From Scatophagus argus (taxonomy: Eukaryota; Chordata; Actinopteri; Scatophagidae), in the NCBI RefSeq assembly GCF_020382885.2, contig NC_058503.1, positions 2,283,110 to 2,347,109 on the forward strand: a stretch of DNA of 64,000 nt. Reading direction: 5' to 3'. Below the pieces are notes generated by a model. It had not been told where the DNA came from. It saw nothing but the letters and a program-made list of their open reading frames with translations, and made no database searches. Of the stretch, positions 45,009 through 57,679 are shown piece by piece. The translations under genes were made by a program, and so were the position numbers. Position 1 is the first letter of the stretch. Every line of letters begins with the position of its first letter.

Positions 45009-46798
45009 GTGAAGCACACAGAGCTATAATGTTTGTTAAATCAGTCTGTAAATGGTTATTATTCCAGACTGTATGCATCTGGTGCAGTGCCAACCGTAGC
45101 AGCTCTCCTATGGGGTACAGGTGGGTGACAGCAGCGAATGTATCAGCTGGGACTCTTTGTGCTGTCAGTGTCAGGTCTGTGGTGACAAGCACTTTGTTAT
45201 ATTCACATCATCACTTCATCTGAATCTGCATACATAAAATGGTGTCTTTGTCTTGCAGCCCAACAGTTCACTGAGAACAATGAAAATTGTGCTTTAATGT
45301 TTTGATAATTTTCAATATAAATTAGCACAGTTGGATAAAAAAAACACCTTTATTTTTAACCTTTTATTATGGTGGAAAGTAGTGTCAAACAAGACACTGT
45401 GCAAAACATACTTACTCATTAAGGCATCAGTAATAATGGTCCAATGATAAAATGTATAATAGCAAAATGCTTAATTTATCTGTTGTGTTTTGTGGTATTA
45501 TATTTTCTGTGCAGGTGAGAAGCACCCTGTAACTTTACTTTTGTTTTTGATACTTCAATTGCGGTACATTCTGCCAACCATATTTAGGTTGATTTACTTT
45601 TTTATATATACATATTTAACATTAACATTGCAGTTCATGCAAATTTATATTGCAATACTACTACTTTTATTACATTAAGGATCTAAATACTTTCACTGTT
45701 GTTCTGTTGGACTTTTATTTCAAATGATCCATCACTAAAATATGGACCTAGAAGCGCTAATAAATGAAACTAAAGTGCAAGAAATGGAATACTGTATGCA
45801 ATATGACCATCTATTGTATGCATAATGAAAGATTAGAAAAGGTACTAACATACTACATAGACCGACTTGAATTGTAGCAACGAAGTGTAGTAAGACAAAA
45901 AGAGTTATAAAAAACTAGATTGGAGGTGTATTCACAGATATTGAAAAGTGTAGTCCTGCAATTTGTTTAAGTTGGGGGATTCATTAGAAGCAGATTTAAA
46001 GAGGTCAAAATCAGAGCAGCACAGGTGTGGCATCTAGTCCCTCATATGGGTCAGATGTAAAACATGCTGGATCACACATGTCCTGACCACTGACCTCTGA
46101 TCCCTGACATGACTCATGTCATGATGACATCACTACAGGTTATTTTCTCACAAGAGCCACAGAGGACACAACTGTCTGCACAGACTAAATAGGGAACTAA
46201 ACTTAATGTCTAAAAGTAGCGTTTAAGAGATTTTTTCTTGCCATCAGTATAGTACGTTATTGACAGCGGTTGCGTGTATAAATTGTGCTCTGTATGTTCA
46301 TATAAACCTCTCAATGTGTTTGAAAATATGTTCTGTTAATATGCAGGACATTGACTGAAAGAGGACAAAACCCACTGCAGCATAATAAAGGATGTAATAC
46401 AGTAACTGTGACTTGAGTTACACCTGTCATAGAGTGTTTGGTCATCTCTTTATGATGCTTTATGCCAAATCATAAATAAGATTATGCTGATGCAAAGTAA
46501 AAATATCATGAAGCGAAACAATGGTAATGTGTATGGTATTTTAACAAAATTGTAAAATGTATATGCTTACTTAACTATAGTACCACTATTGCATATACCT
46601 CCCTGGTATGCTCTTTTGCAGGTAAGAACTGTTATTATTATTATTGCTTGGATGAATTGGGTGAATATGGAAGAATTGAATGAATATGTTGCATTAGTTC
46701 ACTTTAAAGAGCAGTTATGCAGATCTAATCATCACAGTTAAAAAGACCATCTTCTATATAAGAAGAAGACATGATGACAAGTGATGTTTGGTTCCTCT
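45009..46798. other. Spacer
   Basis: No repeat family or gene was recognised; short open frames only. Confidence 0.45.
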
Positions 46799-46835
46799 TT
46801 TATTTTGTTCGACAACACATTTCTTTTATTCTGCT

Positions 46836-47776
46836 TCAACAGGAATCCATTATACGCCTGACAGAGCTGAACCTCATGCCGCTGTATCCCATCTCCCTGA
46901 AGCTCCTGTACTCTCCAGGCCTCAGGTACATCATCCTGCCTCTGTAGTGCGCCTGCTCGTACATCAGCCAGTGGCCGTCCATCACTTGACAGGACTGGCA
47001 GTCGGACATACGGTAACGGTCCATGATGTTGTCACAGTCGTCCATCAGCTCATGACTCTGGCCCTGGAAGCTCTCCCTCTCATAGATCCTCATCCTGTAA
47101 GAGCCCCTGTGCTGTTAACGAATTCACAGAGGAATAGAGGTCAGCAGCGGACTGTGAAAAATTTGCAATTTTGCCAATTTTAACACTCATTAATATGCAC
47201 TTGTTATTTTTGTAAGAGTGTAGTGTTTCATAATTGATACTTTTAAACAAACACTTCAAACATTTTAATAGCATACAAGAATAAGTACAGTTAGCAGGAG
47301 ATCTGACTATATTGAATCAATATCACATTAGACATCATTGATAGATGCAGAGGTGGGTTCTCATTTCTAATAATGTTGATCCTTTCAAAATCTTTGCATA
47401 CCTGAGGAATTAAACGGCAAGATCGGATAGAGTCACTCATGCCAAAAGACACGTAGTCAGAGTACTCGCCCCTCCTCAGGAAATACTGGTTTCCCATGTA
47501 GTTGGGACGGTCGTAGACCATGAAGCAGCCGCTCTCCACCCTGCAGGAAGAGCACCTGCTCAGGTAGGAGGTCATGTCAGAGCAGTCGCTCATGCACTCA
47601 TAGGAGCGACCCTGGAAGTTCCTGTCCTCGTAGAAGATGATCTGCAGAAAATAATAATGAAAAAACACTTAAAATGCTTTGGACACTGAGACTGATGATG
47701 ATGACTGTTAACAATGTGTGTATGCACAGTTTCTCCCACACAGAAAAGTGCTCTGCTCTCTACATACCTTGCCCAT
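46836..47776 (-). CDS. crygm: Gamma-crystallin M, Met-rich (3 exons, minus strand)
   Basis: Exons in gene order are 47768-47776 (MGK), 47402-47641 and 46836-47111, giving 174 residues. Exon 2 is [16 protein letters not shown], with Ser-Ser-Cys where others have His-Ser-Cys. It is one codon short (VSFGMSDS) and ends RSCRLIPQ in place of RSCRMIPM. Exon 3 opens [22 protein letters not shown], so the FGGQM turn of the sisters is FQGQS. It ends [21 protein letters not shown] (minus) is at 46799-46804. It is the last gene of the minus block and faces the gammaS-like block head to head. Confidence 0.94.
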
Positions 47777-47831
47777 GTTTGATGATCTGTGTTTGTGGGA
47801 ATCTGTCCAACAACCTGTGGCTGCCAGACGG

Positions 47832-47875
47832 CTTTTATACTTTATACACACTCTAACAGGGTTTTGTTATTCAAA
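47832..47875 (-). promoter_or_regulatory. Promoter: TATA and SOX-like site
   Basis: On the minus strand TATAAAAG is at 47832-47839 and TTTGAATAACAAAAC at 47861-47875. The latter is nearly the string found before the plus-strand genes at 4812, 7316 and 10446, so this promoter resembles them more than its minus-strand sisters. No clear Maf palindrome is seen. Confidence 0.65.
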
Positions 47876-50124
47876 TCATCTGGAAGCTGATGAATAAGCA
47901 GCTCTGCGATCGCTGTTAATTTCATTTGTGCCATCATGATCCAGAACAAAAGCAGGGGAAATGGGTGGAAGACACAAGGCAGGAGAGGGGCAACTGAGCT
48001 GCAGTTTTGTGTTTTGTTTTTTTTTTTTATTTCACAGGATGAGGAAGATTAACAAGCAACAAGAAAAGCTTAATTGGATCACAATTTGAATGGTCTGTCT
48101 GAATGATTTGTCATGCTTTGTTTAATGGATCATTAATTCAGATCATTAATGTCTTAAGAGAGATAACACATTTCAAATGATTACACATATATTTCATTAC
48201 ATTTATTCCATATTTTTATTGGAATAATTTTTTTTTTTTTTTATTATTCCACATCAGTTTTGAAATTCAGTACATGGTAGATAGGGGCTCTGTAAAAATT
48301 AAAATATTTTATTACATTTATGCCATTAATGTCCTGATTTGATCCAAATCCTTCTTCTCTGTTTCAGTTCTCTCTGTACTGTCAAATATCAAAAAACTAA
48401 AATGTCACTTTATGTGTATTGGTCTACAAATAATACATAAAAATGATTCAGTATCTTTAGCTACAAAAATTTGCAACAGCATGCAAAAGATACTAGTGGC
48501 TAAGTTGCTTTTCACTCTCTTATTTAACGGCTGAACTTATACTGCCTAAGTTAAATCTCTCACTGTTGGTATGAAAGCTGACATTTTGACTTTTCACAGG
48601 AAAAACACAGGTGTAACTCATAACATGACAGTGACAATCCAGGACTGAAGTACAGAAGCTGCTAAACCCATCCATCACTGATCATATAATAAGGTCTGTC
48701 ATGCTGGCAGTAATGATGTTGGGCATTCATTGCATCACTAGCTACTGTGGATCAGCTTTCCAGACTTGTGCATCTTACATGTACTGCATCCAGATTGTTT
48801 AGGTGTGAGTTGCTGAGTTTTGGAGCTATTGACTGTTCAGATGTCTGCCTCATCCATGACGAGATGCATGCTTACTTGTGCGCAGTGATTTTGAAAGAAA
48901 ATAGTTCCTGCATGAAACTGCTTACAACAAGGTCTATGGATCATCTTGAGTAGCTGCGTCATAAATTTTGAAAGATACATTGCTGTTGAGTTTTTCAAAT
49001 TTAGATTTTGGGGTGATCTGCATCTTTAACATTGAAATGAATTATTGATAGGACTATTTAATACAGCATAAAAAACAAGATCAACTTTAAAAATAATAAG
49101 TGTTAAAAGCTTTTATTATTACACCTAATGAGAATTGTTGTATTTTATTTTTTATCAATCACTATTGTCCATAAAAACACAAAGCAAAACAAAAATAACA
49201 GCTGAAAAATGGACACTGTCAACCCCCAAAATCTACACACAAATGCACAGGAAAACCATCTGATATTCTGCATCCATGGTTTGAGGTTATTCATTTAGAG
49301 CACACATGCCCTCCAATGAGAATCAAAGTCTCTCACTGCAGACTTGTGAATTAATCAAGCACAGGTGTAACTAATAACATTAATCATGTCTGCTCATCAT
49401 TTAAAGAGGCTGTGATTAATGTTATTAGTTTTATCTGCACATTTCTAGCTATGACATGTCTGAATCTCTGCTGTGAGATCATCTCTGAGGAGGCGGCACT
49501 GCAGCTTGAGTCAGGATCGAACTCGTCCTCTTATTCAGCTCACTGTTATCATGGTCCTCATTAAGTCCTTTGAATTTCTTCCGTGATGTTTTCATGGCAA
49601 TTAAATTTCAAACAGAGATGAAAAGGTCTATATAAAAGATTACAAAATTATATTCAGTCAAACATATTTGTTGGAGCTCTCTAAGATCCTGTTTACATTG
49701 CATTTTGCTGTTTTTAATTGGTCCAGCTGGTCTCCCCAATAAAACAGCACGCTGGTTCCTTACTAGCAAGAACAAGTTAAGGCATACTAGTATGAAAGGT
49801 TCCAGGATCCAAAGTTCACGAGGCCAATCATTGTCCAGGAGAAAAAGATGCCATTGTCCTTTGTGCCCATGATGATATTCTATAATGTCATCTTATAAAA
49901 AAGCAAAATGAAGACAATTTACCAAATATTTTCCTGTCCAACAAAAAAGAACTGCTGTGGAGACCAAATAACAAATTATCATTTGATAGGAGCGAGCTCA
50001 AAGGAAACCATATGCACAATTATCATACAACCATTGACCTCACTGTTTACATGTCACTTTTGGCAATTTTTTGATATGAGACCATCTCATGTGGACAAAG
50101 GGAAATCAAACTTGACCAAACCAT
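47876..50124. other. Divergent intergenic region, 2.2 kb
   Basis: This lies between the head-to-head gammaM and gammaS-like blocks. I see no repeat family, exon or RNA gene, only AT-rich DNA with poly(T) runs at 48018-48029 and 48228-48242. It is the longest stretch in the array without a recognisable repeat. Confidence 0.5.
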
Positions 50125-50201
50125 TTTGCTGATATGCAAATCAAGCTAATTTAGATGACAAAAGCTTTCCCTCGTCTGCACATTCTGCACTTCGATATAA
50201 A
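50125..50201 (+). promoter_or_regulatory. Promoter: Maf half site, octamer-like site, TATA box
   Basis: TTTTGCTGA at 50125-50133 is a Maf half site with an AT-rich 5' flank. ATGCAAAT directly after it (50134-50141) is a perfect octamer motif. TATAAA is at 50196-50201, 48 bp before the ATG. Confidence 0.68.
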
Positions 50202-50248
50202 CCACAGCACAGTTGCATCTGGGTGGGAGGACAGCAACATCATTAAAA

Positions 50249-51333
50249 ATGGGGAAGGTAATGAGCCAATTATATTTTCTAAAGGTTTGAAAGATCTTTC
50301 AGGCAGTAATTATGTAAGCTATCTTCATTTAGTGTGTTGTCATTGTAATGGCACCTATAGGCACAGCAGTGTGCTATTGTTGTATTTGATGGGGTGATAG
50401 TCTACCAGGACTTGTATCTGCTTTTTTCCATCCAGATTGTATTTTTCGAGGATAAGAATTACCAAGGCCGAAGCTATGAGTGCAGCACTGACTGTCCTGA
50501 TCTGCGCTCTTTCTTCAACCGCTGCAACTCTATTAAGGTAGAGAGTGGCTGCTGGGTCCTGTATGAACGTCCCAACTACACCGGCAACCAGTACATCCTG
50601 AGCTCAGGGAAATACCCTGATCACCAACAGTGGATGGGATTCAATGATAGCATCAAGTCATGTCGCTCTATCAAAAATGTAAGCCCAACCACTAGATGCT
50701 TCTTTACTGAATGCATCAGTTTTATTTTTGCTTGTTTGTTTGTTTTCACATTTCTAGGTTAATTTTTTGCTGCACAGTGCTCAGCCCCAGTGAAATACCA
50801 CAGAGTGCACCAACCAAGTTGTAATCAATCAAATGCCAACAGACAAAAAGGAGAGATAAAAAGCTTCTGATTTGGCAGCAGGTGCACATCAGTTGTTGAA
50901 GGAAACTAGGAAAACAGCCAAAAACCCCATTTGTCAATGTGAACTCAAAGTAATAGGAATAAAGGACCAAAACAAACAAAAAAAGTGGAATGATAAACAG
51001 CTGAGATACTATCAACTGAACTAAATTCATCAGTTTAAGTTTTTTAACTCTTTAAAGGTGTATGGAAAGTCCTGGAAGATCAGATTCTACGACAAACAGG
51101 ATTTTGGAGGTCAAGGAGCAGAGTGTGTTGAAGATTGCCCATCAGTTTACGAGGCCCTTAAGTTCCGGGAATTTCACTCTTGTGTGGTGATGGATGGTGC
51201 GTGGGTCCTATATGAGCAGTCCAACTATCATGGACACCAGTACTTCCTGGAACGTGGCGAATATCACAACTACACAGACTGGGGCGCCGCCTCCCCTGCT
51301 GTGGGATCCTTCCGCATGATCACAGAGTTCTAG
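50249..51333 (+). CDS. crygs: Gamma-crystallin S-like (3 exons)
   Basis: Exons are 50249-50257 (MGK), 50436-50678 and 51058-51333, giving 175 residues. It is Met-poor and keeps all four canonical gamma Trp: GCWVLYE, QQWMGF, GAWVLYE and TDWGA. Exon 2 opens [20 protein letters not shown] and ends RSIKN (GTAAGC donor). The linker is [18 protein letters not shown] after a TTAAAG acceptor. The end [19 protein letters not shown] is very close to the [14 protein letters not shown] end of vertebrate gammaS, hence the call. AATAAA is at 51629-51634. GammaS is a stable, late lens crystallin; the paralogue number is not assignable. Confidence 0.92.
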
Positions 51334-52383
51334 AGCAGAAGTGGCCACAGAGGTTTCTGAAACCCATAATTGAGTTATTTTTAACGAAAAGACCGCCAAA
51401 GTTCAGGAATTTTTAAAAAATCAAGCTCCTGATCTAGGACATGAGTTCCAAAGCTGTAACAAAACCAAAATTCAAAATTCTTTCAAAAGTTCAGAGTTCC
51501 AGATTTCTTTAAGCTCCAAGGTGTTCAGAGTTCCAGAAGGCTAAGATCTGAGAACCTTTCAACCTCCCATCTGCTTTTTCCATTTGGACAGCTATCCTTC
51601 TCCCTAGAACCCTGTACTGCACTCAAAGAAATAAAATTCTTTCTGAGCCATAACAGTGCTGTCTCTATTCCTTTTTAGTAAGTTGCTTGGCCATTTAGTC
51701 TTGTCTTCTAGTGTCTTCTAGTAAATACAAATTACATCTCAAGGCAGACTGGTCTTAGATCATACTAAACATTGGCAGGCAGGTACAACCCTGATTCAAA
51801 AAATCTTGGGATGCTTGTGCTTGTGACAATATATTTAATGTTTTCCTCATCAAGTTCAAGTTCAACTAAATTATTCAGAGAACATGTAGGTACTTTCACG
51901 AATTGTTGCATTTCCTCTATGGATAATCTGTCACACATCTACAAAGTCAAACGGCTGAATTGTTGAACCTCAACTAATAAGCTGTTGAAATTTAATATAA
52001 AACATAAAATAAAATATCAGCTCAGAAATATACTATATATATTAGATATACCATAACTTGAATGATTGTTTATTCTCTTATTATTTATAATTTGATGTAG
52101 TATCATTGTAACCAATTGTTAAAATCATATATTGTGGTTTCATAAGGAATGATGCATAGATGTGTACATTGTGATGCATAAAGATGTCAAAACTGGACTA
52201 ACCGACACCAGTTTTCTGTTTTACTGTGAGTAAGGATTAATGTCAACCTTACATCAATGCCAGCAACATTCATACATGTTTTTGGTCACCTGAACATGTG
52301 GATTAAAGTTATTGTGATATATTACACGACTAATGACATAAATTTATCCTGGCAAGATGAAAAGAAAGTCTGCAGCATATTAA
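51334..52383. other. Spacer
   Basis: Contains the 3' UTR and poly(A) signal of the upstream gene; otherwise nothing was recognised. Confidence 0.45.
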
Positions 52384-53720
52384 TTGTGCAATTTAATTTC
52401 AATTTATGTATATAGCACATTATGCAATCATAATTGTCTCTAGATGCTTTACAGAGACCCAGAGCCTGAACAAGCAATGGCAAGGAAAAATTCCCTTTTA
52501 ACAGGAAGAAACCTTGAGCAGGACCCGGCTTGCAAGGGAGAACCATCCTGCTGATAGTCGGCTGGGTGAAGGGGAGGAAGAAGAGGTAGACAGGACAGAG
52601 AGGATGAAAGAGAGAGAGAGAGAAACATACATGCAATAAACATAATAAATTACAAAGGACAAACATGATAGGTTGTTATAATTTGAATTCTGAAGACTAT
52701 GTATTGTGTGTATTTGTTTTTTAGCTGATATGTTGTTCCAGTTAGTTATGACAGCACTACATAGAAGAACGACATGGGCAGATGTTGACAGTAGACACTG
52801 GGTTTGTCAGAGGGCCGGATGCAGTTCAACATGTAGATCTGGATGGAGAGAGACCTGCAGAAAGATACAGAGAGAGAAAGAAAGGGAGGGAGAGACACAA
52901 AACTATGAAGAAAACTGGACACACAGTTAGTGACATAAAATAATGAATTATATGTTGATCTCATGAGAGGAGAGGAAGAAGAGGAGAGGAGATGGGGGAA
53001 TACAGATGGTGGTGGTGTTGTGGAGGAGGGGGAACTGTTTGGTGGATCATGTTTGTGTTCCCCGGTAGCACAGGCCTATAACAGCATAGCTATGATAGAG
53101 ATTAAAGACTAAGAGTTAGTCAGCCTTATTCTACCTGTGGCTGTCTGTCAAGAAGTGACTGTAACTATGCCTACCAGCCCTACACACTTTGTTTGAGGCT
53201 AACTATATGCTTTACTAAACAGAAAGGTTTTAAGTTTAGTCTTAAAAGTGGAGGTGGTGTCTGCCTGTCGAACCCAGATTGGCAACTGGTTCCACAGCAG
53301 GGGTGCCTGAGAGCTAAAGGCTCATCCTAACATTCTACTTTTATGAATTCTGGGAACTGTAAGTAAACCTGCACTCTGTGATCTGAGTGTTCTATTGGGA
53401 ATATATGGGACTATTAGATCCTGCAGGTATGATGGGGCTAGTCCATTTAGGGCCTTACATGTAAGTAGGAGAATTTTAAAGTCTATTCTGAATTTTACCG
53501 GAAGCCAGTGAAGAGAAGCTAAGATGGGGGAGATGTGATCCCTTTTACTGATTCCTGTTAAAACTCTAGCTGCTGCATTCTGGATCAGCTGCAGGCTATT
53601 AATAGAGTAATTTGGAAATCCTGATAATAAAGTACAAAGTGCAAAGTACATAATAGGAATAGTAGAAACATTTGTAGGTCTACCTTTTTTAAAATTACTG
53701 AATCCAAAGATATGATTCAA
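52384..53720 (-). mobile_element. L2-clade LINE, 3' third
   Basis: The minus-strand frame 53720-53322 encodes the C-terminal part of an L2-type polyprotein: LQLIQNAAARVLTGISKRDH, ILASLHWLPVKFRIDFKIL, LNGLAPSYLQDLI and PNRTLRSQSAGLLTVPRIHK. Shifted frames continue with PLLWNQLP-like and FKTKLKTFLFSKAY pieces to about 53200. A long 3' UTR follows, ending near 52388 in a decayed AAATTGAAATTAAATTG tail like that of the 24.9 kb copy. Purine-rich runs lie at 52600-52640 and 52960-53000. The 5' two thirds are missing; the copy is dead. Confidence 0.8.
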
Positions 53721-54210
53721 ATACTAAATTTTGCCACCATTAAGTCAACATAGAACTATACATCTGTATACAGGACCAAACTGTCCACAGAGGTAAATGT
53801 TGTTTCTAGTCAAAGTCAAACATAAAAGCAATCATGTCAAGAACTTATAAGACCTTACAGTGTCTACAGTATTGTTTTGTGGTAATAGAAATCTAATTTA
53901 TTGATGGGCAACTTCAGTTTTTGTTTTTAGATAAGTTCATGTTACCAGTGTCATCAGTTTAAAGCTTACATAATATCGGATTAACGAAACACATTTATTG
54001 CAACAGTTTGGATCAGTGGGTCAGTAGGTGAGTCAGTTGGTATTGGGCACCAACTGGGGTTTAGATACTTGGCACTACAAAACAGCCATTGTGTGTGGAA
54101 AAGCAATTCAGTGAGTAAGAACAATGGGCAGACTCTGGATGAATATTTGAATTGTAATAACTGTTACATGCACTGCTAACCAGGCACTGAGTAGCATTGT
54201 CTCTGCCACG
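53721..54210. other. Spacer
   Basis: No element was recognised. A weak ATTGT SOX-type core lies at 54196-54200, close to the TATA box of the next gene. Confidence 0.4.
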
Positions 54211-54216
54211 TATAAA
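54211..54216 (+). promoter_or_regulatory. TATA box of the second gammaS-like gene
   Basis: TATAAA stands 45 bp before the start codon. Convincing Maf sites were not found upstream, unlike in the neighbouring genes. Confidence 0.6.
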
Positions 54217-54260
54217 GAGTACTGCGTTTGTTACCGTGTCTAGCAATTTAAGCACCACAG

Positions 54261-55025
54261 ATGGAGAAAGTGAGAATTAACAGTATTCTAAATGTTCTGA
54301 TCGTTGCAACAGCTAATAATTCTCTACATTGCAAAAAAACAACAGACAATAGAAGTTTTATGTACAAAACACATACAAATGAAGCAAGTGTATTATGCTG
54401 CTCTTTTCTGTTTTTTCTAGATTGTGTTCTACGAGGACCGGGACTTCCAGGGAAAGTCTTATGACTGCAAAGGGGACTCAGCTGACCTGCATGGCTACAT
54501 CCGCAGATGCAACTCGGTCAAGATAGAGGGAGGCTGGTGGGTTCTGTACGAGCGTAACAACTATATGGGATATCAGTATATCATCGGTCCAGGGGAGTAC
54601 AATGAATACTGCAGCTGGATGGGCTTCAATGACTGTGTCAGATCTTGCAGGATCATCAAAAACGTAAGTCCCCAAACTAAAAGGAGCAAGAATAAATAAA
54701 CACATAGCATTCCTCAAATACCAACACATTTGTTTGAATGTTTTGGTTTCAGGCCAAAGGGCCATACAAGCTGATGCTATTCGACCGGCCAAACTTTGAG
54801 GGAAAATCTTTGGAGTTGACAGAAAACATGAAATCTGTCCAGGAGAAATGGCTCAGGCACGAAGTCCTGTCCTGCAAGGTCCTAGAGGGCTCCTGGGTTT
54901 TCTATGAACATCCCAACTTCTGTGGTCGCCAGTACCTGCTGGAGAAAGGAGAATATCGACACCACTCAGAGTGGGGAGCTCTCAAAGCTATTGTAGCCTC
55001 CATCAGAAGAATCATGGAACTGTGA
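54261..55025 (+). CDS. Gamma-crystallin S-like, divergent (3 exons)
   Basis: Exons are 54261-54269 (MEK, GTGAGA donor), 54421-54663 and 54753-55025, giving 174 residues. Exon 1 replaces the usual Gly by Glu; the TATA box 45 bp upstream supports this start. Exon 2 opens IVFYEDRDFQGKSYDCKGDS, where a conserved Cys of the first motif is Ser. It has GGWWVLYE (double Trp) and CSWMGF, and ends RIIKN. Exon 3 opens AKGPYKLMLFDRPNFEGKSL. The acidic DDC turn is replaced by ENMKSVQEKW. It keeps GSWVFYEHPN and SEWGA and ends IVASIRRIMEL, TGA. AATAAA is at 55066-55071. It belongs with the Trp-rich, Met-poor group but is the most diverged member; orthology to gammaS is uncertain. Confidence 0.88.
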
Positions 55026-55071
55026 TATTCAAGCAGTTAAAGATTCTTGCAATTCAACGCATTACAATAAA

Positions 55072-57515
55072 TTTCTTTGATGCTTATGTTTCTTTGTGAC
55101 TTTGTCTTAATTCAAACCTTCTCTTATTACACAATATATTTTTTTCTCCATGATATTTCTATGATTTGTTCTGGCAATACAGCTAGAGTATGGCATATGA
55201 TACTAATTGCATGTACTGTTTTCAGTTATCTGAACATAGTAATGCAACTGGTTTTTAGGTTCTTGTGCTTAAAGAAAAATATATGTCCAGCTGCCAGTTC
55301 ATTAGGTACAACAACCGTTTTAAGGCAGTAGTTTGAGATGCTGTTGAACTGCATTGCATTATACAAAGGGATGTCTCTAGCATTTAGCCTACAGGCACTG
55401 ATATAAATATTGTAGTAAAAGCAGGGCAGCAGGGTTGCCTGGCCATTAGAGGCTCTTGTATGCTCAAGTGACAGTGAGAGACTACTCGTTTTTTAAGTGA
55501 AAAAAAAGAGGCCTTTAAATTACGGATATGGATATGGATAGGTTTATGCCTAAACAATGAAACACTTGACAATACTGCTGTACTTTTCAAGTCAGAAACC
55601 ATAGTGTTTACTTTGAATAACAGCATCAGGTCTGTTAAGCGCTCCTGAAATGATAACAATAGCCCTTCAGGGATAAATTATTATTTCAGTCAGCCTATAT
55701 CAGATAGATAGATAGATAGCTAGATAGATACTTTATTGATCCCGAGGGAAATTCAAGTCATGTGTCCAGGTTGAGCTCATCAGAGTCCTCTCCTCGTCAC
55801 ATCAAGATCTTCAGTCATTTTCCTCATCCCATCTCCACCACCAGTGACTAGGCTTATTATAGGCTTATTTTGACCAACAGTCCAACACCCAGGACATTCA
55901 GTTGGTGAAATGTGAATTTTGAAAAGGGGAGATTCCCTCCTCCAGCTAGAGAATATTATGGACAAAACATACAGAAAGGTGAGATTCAAAGAGAAAAACA
56001 AAATTCAAAAAGTCCCAGTCAGACTTTTGATCATGCCATGGATTTAAGTAGGCATGATCAAAAGTCTCATGTTCTGTGTTTTATCTAGTGCCACCTCACA
56101 AGAATTTGTCCATTCTTCAAAGCTCTCATTTTGCTGTCTGATTTTCACTTTTTAGAGAACATCATCTGACATCATGCTTTTCTGACTCACTTATTTCTCG
56201 GACTGTTGTCTCTGTCTCACTCGCTGACTTGAGTCACAGTTAGGCATAAGAAAGTATACCATTATCTGTATGTGTATTTGAATGACCAGCTTAATTATCA
56301 GTATCCATATCCAAACTCATAGTGGGCAGGGTTTAAACTGCAAGTGGATGGGGCTAATTTGAAGTTGACATGGGTTGACAGGACAGCCATACACCTGGGC
56401 TTCAGAACAATATTTTTGATTAGAGCAGTAAGAGAACTATTTACAAAAGTCCCATTAAAAAAAATTAACACAGCAAATAAATTCAATCGGTTGCCCAATG
56501 AGGATTTTCTTTCATAACAAGTCCAAATATTGACACAGTATGATGACACTCAAGGTGCATTATCTGTAGTGAAGAGCCATTTGAGCCATGTACTGACTCA
56601 ACCCTGGTCACAGTGCTTATCAGAATGCATATATGTGATTGATTGTGCAGCAGGATGTCAGATGATTTTTTAGTTTCTGCTACTGCTGGTGTCATAAAGG
56701 CAAGAAGTACTGTGCATGTTAAAATAGGAACCCTTGGTCAAAATGTAATACTCAAAAATGTCAAAGTTTTTTGTTCAAATTTGTGGTCCAGGTTTAGATA
56801 GCACTGTGTCTGGGTATGGAACTATGGTGACCACAGTCCACCTATTGGTGACTTTGGTGGTGATAGAAAGGAATAGCAGGTCAACAACAGGGACACATTT
56901 TAGTTGTTTTTCCAATAAGGGGAACAGCAGCCCCTCTCACTCTACCTCAAATCACCTACTGACTATAATGTGAGACAAGAAACACTGCAAATTCTTTATT
57001 CTTCTATTTTTCATATTGCTTGAAGAATTACAGTTAGTAATTACTTTAGATAGTTGTTGATTCATTTTTTTAATTGACTATTGGGCTAATTGTTTCTGGT
57101 CTAATTTGAAGTAGAACAATTTCCAGTCGTATGAGTAATGAATCAGGCTGTTCGTGGCAGCTGATACAAACATAGAATAATGATCTTTCCTTCCAAAAGG
57201 TCTTTCGTAGCTCATCCGGGTGCAGTCAGCTGACTGTGTATTGTGGTGTGACTGCGGATGAAGCATGTCTGAATACGCCTGTAACGTGCACCCCAGACAT
57301 GACAGCCTGTACCACAGTGCAGAGTGTGGCCACAAGCCAACTTCAACACATGAGCCTCAGAATCAGCTGCAGAGGAAACAATTTAATTGGATCAATAAAT
57401 TGTTTCTGGAATCCGGCAATGACAGATCAAAAGGTCAGCTGTTATGATAGTGAGTAAACACTGTATAAAGCTGAACATTTTTAAAACAATGGCAGTATCA
57501 GCCATTGTGCAGATA
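55072..57515. other. Spacer of 2.4 kb
   Basis: Apart from the TAGA repeat and adjacent retroposon tail at 55702-55760, no gene or element was recognised. Several 60-90-codon open frames lack motifs. Confidence 0.45.
55702..55760. repeat. (TAGA)n microsatellite with retroposon tail
   Basis: TAGA units at 55702-55730 run directly into CTTTATTGATCCCGAGGGAA ATTC, the common tail of a fish retroposon read in reverse. The microsatellite probably grew from the element's end. Confidence 0.75.
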
Positions 57516-57595
57516 TAAATGCTGAGGCAATTAAAATGACAATGATGGCCCTTAGCAGTGCACTTTAGAGTGCCCACATACAGTCTATATATAAA
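57503..57595 (+). promoter_or_regulatory. Promoter: SOX-like, Maf half site, TATA box
   Basis: CATTGT at 57503-57508 is a SOX core. AAATGCTGAGGCA at 57517-57529 is a Maf half site with an AT-rich flank. TATATATAAA ends at 57595, about 85 bp before the ATG. The order resembles that of the minus-strand gammaM genes, with wider spacing. Confidence 0.62.
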
Positions 57596-57679
57596 TCGGA
57601 ACCAGGCCTGTAGGCAATGTTGTCTATGTGAAAAGTGGCTTTAACAAATATTTATCAAACATTGGTGTGAGGCCCAAGC

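Noticed and set aside
57392-57577. Open frames upstream of the last S-like gene
   Set aside because: They overlap the promoter region (SOX, Maf and TATA sites) and have no recognisable motif.
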